From Alistipes dispar (GTDB lineage Bacteria > Bacteroidota > Bacteroidia > Bacteroidales > Rikenellaceae), in contig NZ_AP019736.1 in NCBI RefSeq assembly GCF_006542685.1, positions 1,770,001-1,834,000 of the forward strand: 64,000 bases of DNA, written 5' to 3'. A program made the position numbers and the translations under genes. Shown here piece after piece: positions 40,006 to 49,125 of this stretch. The notes under the pieces are model-generated. The model was given only the letters and a program-made list of their open reading frames with translations. It ran no database searches and was not told the DNA's origin. The first letter of the stretch is position 1. Every line of letters begins with the position of its first letter.

Positions 40006-42552
40006 TCACAACGATTGGGCGACGACCTCCCATTTCAGATCGCCGGGCTGATTGCCTGCGCCGTCGATCGCCTGCCACTTGTAGCCCTCGGCCGGCTCGT
40101 AAACGACCTTGGTCTCCGTGTTGTAGGCTTTGCCGCTGAATTTGCCGCCTTTAAGAATTACGCTTCCGGTCGGCAGATTCACGTCGTTGTCGCCCGATAC
40201 GACCGCGCTGGTCCCTTCGATCTGCAATCCCGACCGGTCGTTGGGCGCGGAAAACTCTCCGCCCGTGATCGTGACCTTCGCGCCGTTGGTTATATACACC
40301 GGATAAAAGGCATCTTTCTCCCCCGGCGTATTCTCCGTATAGTATTTGCCGCCGCTGATTACGGCATCCTGGCAGCTTTCGATGGAAATACCGCCCTGAA
40401 TACCTTTGACTTCGCAGTTGTCGATCCGCACTTTCGACCCGAACAGACGCATCGCGTAAGCCCAATGCTTACCATTATCCAGATTCGAAGAAGTGGACTC
40501 GAAATAGCTGTCGGTGAGCGTGATCTCGCCGCTTGCGACGTCACGCCCCATGCCGCAGACGGTGAACTCGCCCGAGATGATCCGGGCATTCCTGATGGTT
40601 ACGTTCGCATCGTTCCAATAGGCGATCGCCGCACTGTTGTAGGGATGTCCCGTAGCTGAGCTGCCGTGCCAATGATAGTCGGGGTCGTTGATCAGGGTGA
40701 CTCCGTCGATAACGCAATCCCCGCCCGTAACGTGAATCAGGGATTTCTGGTAACCTTCACCCCCCCCCTTCAGGCCGCTATCGTTTTCCGAAGAGTTGTC
40801 GATCGTCCCCTTACCGGTCAGCGTGAGGCCCTTTTCGGCCGTCAGGAAGTTCTCGCTGCCGAGCCGGACGGTCGTCCCCTCCTTGATGTCGATGGTTTTG
40901 TGTTCGGTGAACGAGAGATTTTCCGCCGGTACGGAGGCGAGGTCTATATCGGAAGCCACGGCGATTTTGGCAATGGCCGGATTGGACAGTGCTCCGGTCA
41001 GATCCGCTGCGTCATTGACTTCCACGGGAACGCTCGCCTGTCCTCCTGCCGGAACGACTTCGTAGGTGCCGTTCGGTGCGGGAGTTGTACTTACTTTTAC
41101 AGTCGTGGAACTCTTTGCAACGAAATTCTTGACCGGATTTTCCGTCATTGAATTCGACGGGTCGAAATTGATGAACGTGCCGCCGTACACATTGATGGCA
41201 GCGTTCGAATTGTCTTTCAGATTCAGCACCCAATAGCCGCGCTCATTGGCACATGCCGACTCGAACCGGCCGCCGTAGATGTTGATAACGGCATTTTGAT
41301 CCGCATAGATGAGGTCGAGCTGGGCGTTACCGTCGTTGAATTCCTGATCGTTGTAGAAATTGCCGCCGTAGATGTTCACTTTCGCATCACCGTAAGCATA
41401 TACTGCCATGCGGTAGCCGTCCTCGTTGGGTTTGGTTCCGATGGCACGGATGTCGCCATCTCCCCTGATGTTCAGCGTGGCGCCTCCTTTCACCTCGAAT
41501 ACGGTGGTGTTGCCGTATTGTCCGTCTGGGAGCGATGTCTCGTTGATGATGTTCTTGTCGTTCAGGTCGATCTCGACCGTCTTGTCCCCTTCGACGACCA
41601 GCGGCGCCTTGACCGTTACGTCCTCCGACAGGGCGACGCTGCCGCCGTTTGCCAGCGCGGCACGCAGTTCGGGATAGTCGTCGATGTCGGGTTGGTCGAA
41701 GTCCGGATTGATCGTCACGTCGAGTGTACCCTGTTTGGTCAGCAGGTTGCCCGACACATTGGTGCGGTAGTTGCGGCGGATGGGAATGTTCTTGAAGTCG
41801 CTGTTGGTCGCTATTTCGGTATCGTCGGAACCGTAGAAGGTCATCGAGAAATCGGCCAGCGTGGCCTCCTCGACGGGCGCCCAGATATAATCGACCGTAA
41901 GATCGCCGTCGGCGCTGAGTACGTCGGCCGTATATTCCACCGCGGCCGTCTTCTGGCCGACCTCGCCTTTCTTGGCGTCGAACGAAGTCGGAACGGCCGT
42001 GAAAGCCACTTTCACCTTCGTCGGCTTCAGTGCGGGATCGGGGATCGCAGTCATGTCGAACGTCTTGACGTTCAACTGGCCGAAAGGACGACGCAGGGTG
42101 ATGTTCTCCGAGAACGATCCTGTTACCTTGTAGTCGGGCAGTATGCCGGTAAAGGCGTCGAATTCGTCGTCGTTGCCCGCATAGGCGCCCTTCACCGTAA
42201 TATGGGTCAGATCGTCCGTGTCATAGTGGTCTCCGGTCGAGCAGTCGGCCCAGAAAACGAAATCGTAGGTCTGCGAAGCCACCAGACGCAGGTTGAACGT
42301 CGCGGCATTACCCGTTACCGCCGCAGTCTGCTGCTCCCCGTAGGGTTGCCCGTTCCGGTAGATTTGAAGCAGACAGCGGTCGATTTTCGCTCCGTTGCCG
42401 AAGTCCGCCGCCGTGGCGCGTGTCCGCGTTCCTTGCGGGATGGCAATCGTAATGGTCTGGGCGGCCCCTCCGTCGGACACGAGCCCCTCGTCCTTCTGAC
42501 ATGCGGTGAGGGTCAGTGCAAGACCCGCCGCCAACAAGAATAGTTTTTTCAT
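40006..42552 (-). CDS. Fimbrillin-like (DUF6562-type) lipoprotein with beta-helix passenger; contains a G9 tract
   Basis: The protein has 848 residues. A lipoprotein signal (LTAC, Cys18) is followed by a domain with YDFVFWADC, LRRPFGQLNVKT and IPIRRNYRTNVSGNLLT, recognised from memory as the DUF6562 group of fimbrillin-like proteins. From about 300 on there are right-handed beta-helix repeats of the type INIYGGRF, INVYGGTF and VTITGGEF. Codons 595-598 (Lys-Gly-Gly-Gly) are written as nine consecutive G (plus-strand C9 at 40760-40768); a one-base slip would truncate the helix. It is the last gene of a five-gene operon. A surface adhesin or fimbrial-tip role is inferred. Confidence 0.82.
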   Translation of the reverse strand: MKKLFLLAAGLALTLTACQKDEGLVSDGGAAQTITIAIPQGTRTRATAADFGNGAKIDRCLLQIYRNGQPYGEQQTAAVTGNAATFNLRLVASQTYDFVFWADCSTGDHYDTDDLTHITVKGAYAGNDDEFDAFTGILPDYKVTGSFSENITLRRPFGQLNVKTFDMTAIPDPALKPTKVKVAFTAVPTSFDAKKGEVGQKTAAVEYTADVLSADGDLTVDYIWAPVEEATLADFSMTFYGSDDTEIATNSDFKNIPIRRNYRTNVSGNLLTKQGTLDVTINPDFDQPDIDDYPELRAALANGGSVALSEDVTVKAPLVVEGDKTVEIDLNDKNIINETSLPDGQYGNTTVFEVKGGATLNIRGDGDIRAIGTKPNEDGYRMAVYAYGDAKVNIYGGNFYNDQEFNDGNAQLDLIYADQNAVINIYGGRFESACANERGYWVLNLKDNSNAAINVYGGTFINFDPSNSMTENPVKNFVAKSSTTVKVSTTPAPNGTYEVVPAGGQASVPVEVNDAADLTGALSNPAIAKIAVASDIDLASVPAENLSFTEHKTIDIKEGTTVRLGSENFLTAEKGLTLTGKGTIDNSSENDSGLKGGGEGYQKSLIHVTGGDCVIDGVTLINDPDYHWHGSSATGHPYNSAAIAYWNDANVTIRNARIISGEFTVCGMGRDVASGEITLTDSYFESTSSNLDNGKHWAYAMRLFGSKVRIDNCEVKGIQGGISIESCQDAVISGGKYYTENTPGEKDAFYPVYITNGAKVTITGGEFSAPNDRSGLQIEGTSAVVSGDNDVNLPTGSVILKGGKFSGKAYNTETKVVYEPAEGYKWQAIDGAGNQPGDLKWEVVAQSL
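40760..40768. repeat. C9 homopolymer inside the coding region
   Basis: Nine C on the plus strand (nine G on the coding strand) span codons 595-598 of the terminal lipoprotein gene. It is a possible slipped-strand switch. Confidence 0.6.
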
Positions 42553-42640
42553 GGTTTGTTGAGTTTTTGTGAATTACCCCCCCCCTCCGATTTTTCGGAA
42601 GGAGGGGATGTAACTCAACGGTTTGTAATTTATTTCGAAA
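42490..42640. repeat. Leader module copy A with nested inverted repeats and C9 tract
   Basis: This block covers the first 20 codons of the 848-residue lipoprotein and about 85 bases upstream, and is nearly identical to 45680-45830. It contains GTTGAGTT (42558-42565) and its complement AACTCAAC (42612-42619). These enclose C9 (42577-42585) and CCCCTCC / GGAGGGG (42582-42588 with 42601-42607), around an inner TCCGA-TTTT-TCGGA. There is no T-run on either strand, so it looks like an mRNA leader structure rather than a terminator. Confidence 0.7.
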
Positions 42641-42701
42641 TACCCTTCGATTCTTTGTCCGGGACCCGGAGGAGCTGTCGGACTACTCCGGATTGAAAGT
42701 G

Positions 42702-45700
42702 TTATTGAGCCACCACCTCGTAGTTGTAGGTGATGCCGCCTACTGTCTGTACATTGTCCTTATAAACGTATCCGTCGGCTGCGGCCGTCAGGTTGTCCTC
42801 GAAATAACCGCCCTGAATTGCTACCGTACCGCCGGCGATATACACGTCTTTCATGCCCGGGTAACCGGAGAAATACCCGCCTGTAATCGTGGTCTTGCCA
42901 CCCTCGTTGTAAAGCGCATAGTATTTGCAGTCGTTCAGGATCGTACCGCCGGATATCGTCACGTTGGCCCCTCCGATCGACTGGATGGCTTCGATCCGGC
43001 CGCCTTTGACCGTCAGTTTGGCATTGCTGCCGGCTGCCATCAGCGCATAACCCGTCGGAGAGTTCCGGTTAATGACGTTACCGTTCTCGATGGTCATATC
43101 GGCGCTGCCGGTATTCATCAGCGTGAAGCCGGGACCGTCGAAGGTTCCGTTCTTGATGTTGCAGATGCCCTGATTGTAGATAACCACGCCGTTGGCATCC
43201 GTAGCTTTCGTAGCGGTATAAGTTCCGTTTTCGATCGTCAACGTTGCACCGGCTTCATTCATGAAGATATAATCGGTGGCAGTCATCTTTCCGGCGCCTT
43301 TGACGGTAAGCTCACTCTTGTTGACGATCTGCTGTTTGCCGACAGTCAGAGTAACTGCGTTCTTAAAGTCGATGACGGTAGGTTTCTTGATTGCAATCTC
43401 GCCACTCGTTTCCGGAATTTTCGTCAAATCGTAATGATACCATACGTTGACGTTACCACCGTCTTTCAAGAGGGCAACGAAACGTTTCAGTTCGGTCCAG
43501 CGATCCTTAACAACGCCATCCACGATCAATTTGGCCGTGTTTATGTATCCGGCAGTGAAATTGGAAGCCCACCAGCCCATATATTCATCTGTGAAATGGC
43601 CGGTTGCTACTCCGTCTGCCTGTTTGTCCACCTTGTTGTTGCGGAGTTCTACGGTGTACTTGTCGTAGGTGTCGGCTTTTTTCGATACATTTACCATATT
43701 GCCGATAAATGCGTGGGAGAAACTTTGCTCCATAGCATAGAACAAATCGCCGTCGCAATAGGAATCCGCATCCTGACCTTTGTAAGTATTGTTGAGAGTG
43801 ATGCCGCTGACCGAGCAGCCCTCGATGAGCACGTTGCGCTCGAAAGTCTGGAAATAACCGATAAGGCCGGCTGCTTGCGAACAGTAGGTGAACGTTCCGG
43901 GGTTAAATACGTCGATAGAGCAAGTGGTTACCGAGCAGTTGCGGACCGTGACGTCTTTCGAGCTTGTGCTGACGAAACCGATCAGGCCGCCGATTTTCTG
44001 AACGCTCTTAATGGTCGTATTCTTCATATGGCAGTTTTCCACCGTACCGTAGTCCATGCGGCCGACCAATGTACCGCCGCGATAACAGGTCACTTCGGCA
44101 CCGTCGATCGTGAGGTCTTTCACGTTGCCCTGAAGCACATAGAAGAAACCGCCGTAGTAAGTGCCTTTACCATTAGGTTGACCTGTGGCGTTGTCGACGT
44201 ATAGGTTCTTAATCGTATGGCCGGCGCCGTCGAATTCCACGAAGCCTTTGCCTTCCGTATCGATCGGAGTCCATTTCTGTTTTTGGAGGTCGATATCCGT
44301 CGTCAGCACGATCTTCGCACATCTCTTCTCTGCCACGAGTTGGACTGCTTTTGCAAGGGCCTTTGCGTCGCCGACGGCATAGACCGTTACTTTGTAAACG
44401 GCATCCGCTTTGCTGAAATCGATATTCTCCACCGCTCCGTAGATTTCCACATTTCCTTTATTTACGTTCAGTGTTTTCACCGTGACGCCTTCGGGAACGA
44501 TCAGCGTTTCGCCGGCTGTCGTGGCGTCTATTTCCCCGAAGGAGCCCTGAAGGGTAACCGTCGATTCCGGGGTATTGATGGTCAGTTTCCCGGTGGTATT
44601 GGCCGTGATGGTAATATTTGCGGGAGCTTCCGTGTTACCCGTTCCACCGGTCCGATCGTCGTATTTTACAGTAACGGGGTTGCTCGTTTCGGGGAGTGTG
44701 AGCGAGATTTTCACGTTATTGTCCGTAGCATATATCTGCGGTATCACGATCTCGTTGCCCGCGGCATTCGTCAGATTCTTGACGACAATATCGGTCGCGC
44801 CGCTTTCGAGGGCCGCCTTGACATCTGCCGCGCTTTCGACTTCGGCAATCACTTTCTCGATGGGGCTGTTTTCATCGAATTCCGGGTCGATCGTTACGCT
44901 GATCGTGCCCTTCCTGGTCAGCAGGTTGCCCGACACGTTGGTGCGATAGTTGCGGCGGATCGGAATGTTGGTGAAGGCGTCGTTGGTGCAGATCTCCGTA
45001 CCGCCGTTGTAGAATGTCATCGTGAAATCGGAGAGCGCGGCCCCGGATTCCGTGGCCCAGAGGAAATCCATCGAGATCGTACCGTCGGTCTTGGCGAATT
45101 CTGTCGCCTTATAGCTGACGTCGGCCGATCCGCTCACTTCGCCCGTCAGGGCGTTGAACGTCGTGGGAAGGCCCTTGAAAGCGACCTCGTATCCCGTGGG
45201 TTTCAGCGCCTCGTCTCGGATTTCGTTCAGGTCGTTGGTCTTTACCACCAGCAGACCGAAAGGACGTTTCAGGGTTACGGGCCTGGAGAAAGAGCCCGTC
45301 ACTTCGAACGTCTCGTGGGCGAAGAACGCATCCCGCTCGTCGCTGTTGCCGACGAACGGCCCGATTTCCGTGATCGACTTCAGATTCGCCGTATTGTAGG
45401 TCTTGTCCGTGAAGCTGCCTTCGCTGCCTTCGGCGCAGTCGGCCCAGAATACGAAGTCGTAGGTCTGCTGGGCGACCAGCCGCAGGTCGTCGAAGGTAAC
45501 CGTCTCGCCGGTGACGCCCTTCTCGATACGGTTGTAGAGTTTGTCGTTGCGGTAGATCTCCAGAATACAGCGGTTGGCCGAGGTGCCGGCGCCGAAATCG
45601 TCGGTAACCGCACGGGTTCCGTTCTGCGGAATGGTGACCGTAAACGAGGAGGAGGATGTCGTGTCCGAAACGACACCTTCGTCCTTCTGACATGCGGTGA

Positions 45701-45743
45701 GGATCAGTGCAAGGCCCGCCGCCAACAGGAAGAGTTTTTTCAT
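42702..45743 (-). CDS. Fimbrillin-like (DUF6562-type) lipoprotein with GLUG-like and beta-helix repeats
   Basis: This 1013-residue paralogue of the next gene shares almost its whole signal peptide (Cys18) and leader. The N-terminal domain again has YDFVFWADC, LKRPFGLLVVKT and IPIRRNYRTNVSGNLLT. A middle region (about 530-650) has GLUG-like units (GGLIGFVS, AGLIGYFQ). The C-terminal third is a beta-helix with LTIENGTY, LTVKGGRI, VTISGGTI and TTITGGYF. Codon use is less GC-rich than the housekeeping genes. Likely surface adhesin or fimbrial component; no ligand can be predicted. Confidence 0.82.
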   Translation of the reverse strand: MKKLFLLAAGLALILTACQKDEGVVSDTTSSSSFTVTIPQNGTRAVTDDFGAGTSANRCILEIYRNDKLYNRIEKGVTGETVTFDDLRLVAQQTYDFVFWADCAEGSEGSFTDKTYNTANLKSITEIGPFVGNSDERDAFFAHETFEVTGSFSRPVTLKRPFGLLVVKTNDLNEIRDEALKPTGYEVAFKGLPTTFNALTGEVSGSADVSYKATEFAKTDGTISMDFLWATESGAALSDFTMTFYNGGTEICTNDAFTNIPIRRNYRTNVSGNLLTRKGTISVTIDPEFDENSPIEKVIAEVESAADVKAALESGATDIVVKNLTNAAGNEIVIPQIYATDNNVKISLTLPETSNPVTVKYDDRTGGTGNTEAPANITITANTTGKLTINTPESTVTLQGSFGEIDATTAGETLIVPEGVTVKTLNVNKGNVEIYGAVENIDFSKADAVYKVTVYAVGDAKALAKAVQLVAEKRCAKIVLTTDIDLQKQKWTPIDTEGKGFVEFDGAGHTIKNLYVDNATGQPNGKGTYYGGFFYVLQGNVKDLTIDGAEVTCYRGGTLVGRMDYGTVENCHMKNTTIKSVQKIGGLIGFVSTSSKDVTVRNCSVTTCSIDVFNPGTFTYCSQAAGLIGYFQTFERNVLIEGCSVSGITLNNTYKGQDADSYCDGDLFYAMEQSFSHAFIGNMVNVSKKADTYDKYTVELRNNKVDKQADGVATGHFTDEYMGWWASNFTAGYINTAKLIVDGVVKDRWTELKRFVALLKDGGNVNVWYHYDLTKIPETSGEIAIKKPTVIDFKNAVTLTVGKQQIVNKSELTVKGAGKMTATDYIFMNEAGATLTIENGTYTATKATDANGVVIYNQGICNIKNGTFDGPGFTLMNTGSADMTIENGNVINRNSPTGYALMAAGSNAKLTVKGGRIEAIQSIGGANVTISGGTILNDCKYYALYNEGGKTTITGGYFSGYPGMKDVYIAGGTVAIQGGYFEDNLTAAADGYVYKDNVQTVGGITYNYEVVAQ

Positions 45744-45830
45744 GGTTTGTTGAGCTTTTGCGAATTACCCCCCCCCTCCGATTTTTCGGAAGGAGAGGAT
45801 GTAACTCAACGGTTTGTAATTTATTTTGAG
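45680..45830. repeat. Leader module copy B
   Basis: This second copy of the leader block includes C9 at 45768-45776. It differs from copy A at a few bases: GTTGAGCT instead of GTTGAGTT, and GGAGAGG instead of GGAGGGG. Both stems therefore carry a mismatch and should be weaker. The far arm AACTCAAC is at 45803-45810. Confidence 0.7.
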
Positions 45831-45875
45831 GAACTTCGTTTTGGGATTTAGGTGAGATTCGGATTCGGTCGTCCG

Positions 45876-46670
45876 TCATTCGAACGTCGCCGTCACGCGG
45901 GACGTGCAGTTCGGTCGCAGCGGCAGTACGTCGAGTGTCCTGGTCGTACTTCCCACCGTGACCGAAAGGCCGACGGTGTGTTCCGCGCTGGACGGAACGA
46001 AGAGGAAGTCTTCGCCGACCGAGTCCGATCCGGAGGTCGTCGTCGGGAATGCGAGCGTTAAGGTTTGCGGGGCGGATGCCGTTCCGGTCAGCACGTCGTA
46101 CTGCGTCGGCACGTCCGTGTAGGTAACCGCAACCGCTTCGCCGCCTGTGCTGAACGCCTTCCTGTTCCGCATCTTCAGCTTGGCCAGCGGGCGCTTCAGC
46201 TCGGCCGATACGGCGTTGCCGCCGTTCCATTGCACGTCGGTCAGGACGCAGGCGAAGGCGTCGCGTTCGCTTGCGGCTGCGGGCGTGTATTTTTTCGCGG
46301 CGACCTGCCGCAGGTCACCGGTCTCGTAGGCTCCCGTGCCGTAATCGGCCCAGAAGAGGAAATCGTAGGAGCCGGGAACCAGCGCGATCTCGATAGCGGC
46401 TTCGGTGAGTGTTCCCGCCGCTGTCTTATGCAGCACGCAGCGGGGATTGGCGCCCCGTGTCCACGCCTCGAAGGTGTAGGTCAGCGCCTGTTCTGCGGCA
46501 GTCTCGCGGCGCGGCGCCGCCTTGGCTGCGGGTTCGTTCTCCAGCGCGCCCTCCGAGCGCAGGGAGATCGCACCGCCCACGGGCTCCGCCGGGGCGGGCG
46601 TGGGGCTCTCGTCCTTGCTGCATCCGGCAAGGACGGTCAGTGCGAGAAACAGTGTCAATATCTTTTTCAT
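45876..46670 (-). CDS. Short fimbrillin-like (DUF6562-type) lipoprotein
   Basis: The protein has 264 residues with a lipobox LAGC (Cys17). It has the same N-terminal fold as the two long lipoproteins (YDFLFWADYGTG, ELKRPLAKLKMRN, then a closing SRVTATFE strand) but no beta-helix, so it could be a shaft or anchor subunit. It starts 12 bases after the preceding gene in the operon. Relationship to FimB/Mfa2-type anchors is possible but not shown. Confidence 0.75.
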   Translation of the reverse strand: MKKILTLFLALTVLAGCSKDESPTPAPAEPVGGAISLRSEGALENEPAAKAAPRRETAAEQALTYTFEAWTRGANPRCVLHKTAAGTLTEAAIEIALVPGSYDFLFWADYGTGAYETGDLRQVAAKKYTPAAASERDAFACVLTDVQWNGGNAVSAELKRPLAKLKMRNRKAFSTGGEAVAVTYTDVPTQYDVLTGTASAPQTLTLAFPTTTSGSDSVGEDFLFVPSSAEHTVGLSVTVGSTTRTLDVLPLRPNCTSRVTATFE

Positions 46671-46682
46671 GCGAATAGCGTT

Positions 46683-47723
46683 TTAATCGGGGATCACGAT
46701 ATCTATTTCTCCGTCAAACCCGGGGTCGATGCCGATGCCGGGGGCGTAGTCGCGCGTGAGAAACTCGTCGCGTACGGTCGTCAGCTTGCCCCGTACGATC
46801 GGCACGTCGATGCCCTCGATACGGTTCAGCAGGTTGCCCTCGCTGTCGCGGATGGTAAGATCGACCTTCACGGCCGATTCGGAGCCATTGACGAAGATGT
46901 AGTCGCTGGCCAGGTGCGCCTCCTTGTCCGTCAGCGGCGTCATGTTGCATCCGAATGACATGCCCGTTCGGGCGTCGTTGGGTTTGTTCGTGTAGGCGTT
47001 GAAGCCCGACGGGAAGTACCCCGCATACTCCACCTGCACCCGGATTGTCGAAAGATCGGGATTCTTGACGAGCAGATTTTCGGCAATGGTGCCGGCTTTC
47101 GCCCGCCGTGCGGCCAACTCGTCGAGAAACTTGTCGATGTCGGTGGTGATGAATTCGATCTTGGCCATCGGACGCTGAAGCGTCACGGTCGCATCCACGG
47201 TCGCGTTCCACCGGTCGCGGTAATCCTTGAGGTCGATCTCCTGTTGTGCGATGTAGGCGTCCTTGTGGTCTTCGTTGCCGATGTAATCTCCGGCTTCGGG
47301 AACGCTGATCGACGAAAGGGAGTTTACATGGTAGTATTTGTCGGCCGTCGAGCCGTCGTCCACATAGTCCATCCACGCTACGACGTGATACCGGGCGGCA
47401 TGCACCGCCAGCGAGGTGCGGATCGCATGATGTCCGTCCGCCGCCTGCTCGCAACTGAGCACCTGCTGCTCTACGGGTTCGCCGCCGATCTCGTCGCGGA
47501 ACACCTCGACGATCCAGCGCACGTCGTGCGTGTCGGCTTCCGGCGCTTCGGAACGCCCCGTCGGCTCGTAGGGTTCTATTTTCGGGTCGATCGCCAGGGT
47601 CAGGTTCATATTGACCAGCGTGGGATCCACGCCTCCGTTTTCCGGAAATTCCAGTACGGTCTTGTCGCAGCCTGTCGATACGAGGACGAGCAAACAGGCG
47701 ATATATGTTGTCGGTTTTTTCAT
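46683..47723 (-). CDS. Fimbrillin-like lipoprotein (DUF6562-type), possible anchor subunit
   Basis: The protein has 346 residues with a lipobox VSTGC (Cys19). YHVVAWMDYVDDG and TLQRPMAKIEFITTD correspond to the WAD and RPFG motifs of its operon mates, so it is a divergent member of the same family. The ATG at 47723 was chosen because it begins a clean lipoprotein signal; the frame is open for 22 more codons upstream but those overlap the neighbour spacer. It follows the DUF3575 gene by 14 bases. Confidence 0.75.
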   Translation of the reverse strand: MKKPTTYIACLLVLVSTGCDKTVLEFPENGGVDPTLVNMNLTLAIDPKIEPYEPTGRSEAPEADTHDVRWIVEVFRDEIGGEPVEQQVLSCEQAADGHHAIRTSLAVHAARYHVVAWMDYVDDGSTADKYYHVNSLSSISVPEAGDYIGNEDHKDAYIAQQEIDLKDYRDRWNATVDATVTLQRPMAKIEFITTDIDKFLDELAARRAKAGTIAENLLVKNPDLSTIRVQVEYAGYFPSGFNAYTNKPNDARTGMSFGCNMTPLTDKEAHLASDYIFVNGSESAVKVDLTIRDSEGNLLNRIEGIDVPIVRGKLTTVRDEFLTRDYAPGIGIDPGFDGEIDIVIPD

Positions 47724-47737
47724 CTTCCGCTCCTCCT

Positions 47738-48916
47738 TTATTTTCCGAATCGGTAAACCAGACCGATTCCCACTTTCGTCAGTCCCCAATAATTATAAGC
47801 TATTCCCGTCTCGAAGCGGGTGCCGTTCGGGATATTATAATAGGTATCGTATTTCGTGTGGACGTATCCCGCTCCGATGGTGAACTCTGCCGCCCAGTGG
47901 CGGGCGAAGGGCAGCACGTAGCCGTAGCTCAGACCTGCGCCGTAGAAACCGTCGGGCGACTGGTAGCGGTTCTTGTCGTCCACGGCGATATTGAAGGCTC
48001 CGATATTGAGGTGAGCTCCGAAGAAATGACCTTTCATCGGCTCTTTCAGCCAGTAACGGAATTCCGGCTGAACAGCCAGAAAACGCAGCCGGTAGTCGCG
48101 CGCTACGGTGTAGGGACTGTATATGATCGGAAGATCGACCGAGCAATGCTTGCCGAAACCGTACTCTATGCCGATGTTGGCGACCGTGGCGGCCAGATAG
48201 GCTACGTTGGTTTTGACCGCCCAGCGGTAAGAGGGACATACGGGATCGGACTGCGCTCCTTCCGGAACCCCGGCGACCGGTTGTGCCGGTTGCGGTTCCG
48301 GCCCGACGGACGTCTTCTCGTCAGGCGTATCGGGTTCGGCCGGGGATTCCGGTGTTCGCGATTCCGGCCGGCTTTCGGATTTTTCGTTTTCGGGCAACGA
48401 ACCGGCCGGCACGACGTCTCTCTCGGACAGCGTGTCGGGAACCGTATCCGCCTTCGCACTCGGAAGCATATAGGTTACGGCGATCACATCTGTCATCCCG
48501 CGCCACCGTTGCGTGGAATTCGTCGTCCTGAAATGGTCTTCTTTCAATCCCTCGTGGACGATGAAGTAGGATTTGACCTGGTTGCTTCGGTTCTTCGCGG
48601 CCGCGAGGTTCTCCTTGCGGGAGTTGTACGAGGAACAGAATCCCAGTACGCGCACTTTCATGTCGCCCGATTCGATCAAGAGCCTGTGTTGCCGAATGGA
48701 CCGGGTGAGCAAGTCGATAGCGGCTGCGTTTCCCTTGTAGTCGGCCCAGAACATGCGTTTCTTCGGAGCGAACCGGAAGACCGCCGTATCTCCCCGGACG
48801 AATGGCTCCGCAGACATGCCGGCATCCTGCCCTGATGCCATACCGCAGGCAAACGACAGGATCGGCAGAAATAGCAGTTTGCACTTCAGTTTCATCGGAT
48901 GAATAGCTGTTTTCAT
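47738..48916 (-). CDS. OmpA-like / DUF3575 outer-membrane protein, first gene of the fimbria-like operon
   Basis: The protein has 392 residues (385 if the second ATG at 48895, just before the signal peptide MKLKCKLLFLPILSF, is used). Residues about 50-160 look like an OmpA C-terminal fold (VLGFCSSYNSRKENLAAAKNRS) but lack the usual peptidoglycan Asp. A Pro/Glu/Ser-rich linker (about 175-235) leads to a C-terminal beta-barrel of DUF3575 type (YRWAVKTNVAYLAATVANIGIEYG to VGIGLVYRFGK). DUF3575 proteins accompany Mfa/Fim-type fimbrial clusters. Upstream lies an invertible-looking promoter segment, currently pointing the other way. Confidence 0.82.
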   Translation of the reverse strand: MKTAIHPMKLKCKLLFLPILSFACGMASGQDAGMSAEPFVRGDTAVFRFAPKKRMFWADYKGNAAAIDLLTRSIRQHRLLIESGDMKVRVLGFCSSYNSRKENLAAAKNRSNQVKSYFIVHEGLKEDHFRTTNSTQRWRGMTDVIAVTYMLPSAKADTVPDTLSERDVVPAGSLPENEKSESRPESRTPESPAEPDTPDEKTSVGPEPQPAQPVAGVPEGAQSDPVCPSYRWAVKTNVAYLAATVANIGIEYGFGKHCSVDLPIIYSPYTVARDYRLRFLAVQPEFRYWLKEPMKGHFFGAHLNIGAFNIAVDDKNRYQSPDGFYGAGLSYGYVLPFARHWAAEFTIGAGYVHTKYDTYYNIPNGTRFETGIAYNYWGLTKVGIGLVYRFGK

Positions 48917-48976
48917 GCTTGTTTCCTTCCGCCGGACGCGGCATCGGAAAACCTGTTCAAACCGCTAATGGCAGAT

Positions 48977-48988
48977 GAAAACGTTCGT
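48977..48988 (+). repeat. Left inverted repeat of the invertible segment
   Basis: AAAACGTTCGTT; its exact complement is at 49126-49137. Outside the cores both arms also show a similar AATG(G)CAGA stretch at a slightly different distance. Confidence 0.8.
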
Positions 48989-49085
48989 TAAATCGGCATG
49001 TCGGAAAAAGACGACGCATAAAGCCGACGAATGAAAGAGCAGGAGAAAGAAAAGAGTTGATATGTAAATTTTTAGCAATACTTTT

Positions 49086-49117
49086 TTTGCCGATACGAAT
49101 AAAAAATTATACCTTTG
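49086..49117 (+). promoter_or_regulatory. Strong promoter inside the invertible segment
   Basis: TTTG (49086-49089), a 20-base spacer and TACCTTTG (49110-49117) give a full match to the Bacteroidetes consensus. In the present orientation it reads toward 49155-49447. Confidence 0.85.
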
Positions 49118-49125
49118 GAGTATTA

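Noticed and set aside
42577..42607. C9 hairpin as an intrinsic terminator
   Set aside because: Neither strand has a T-run after the stem, and it lies within the leader 25-55 bases before a start codon; kept as a leader structure.
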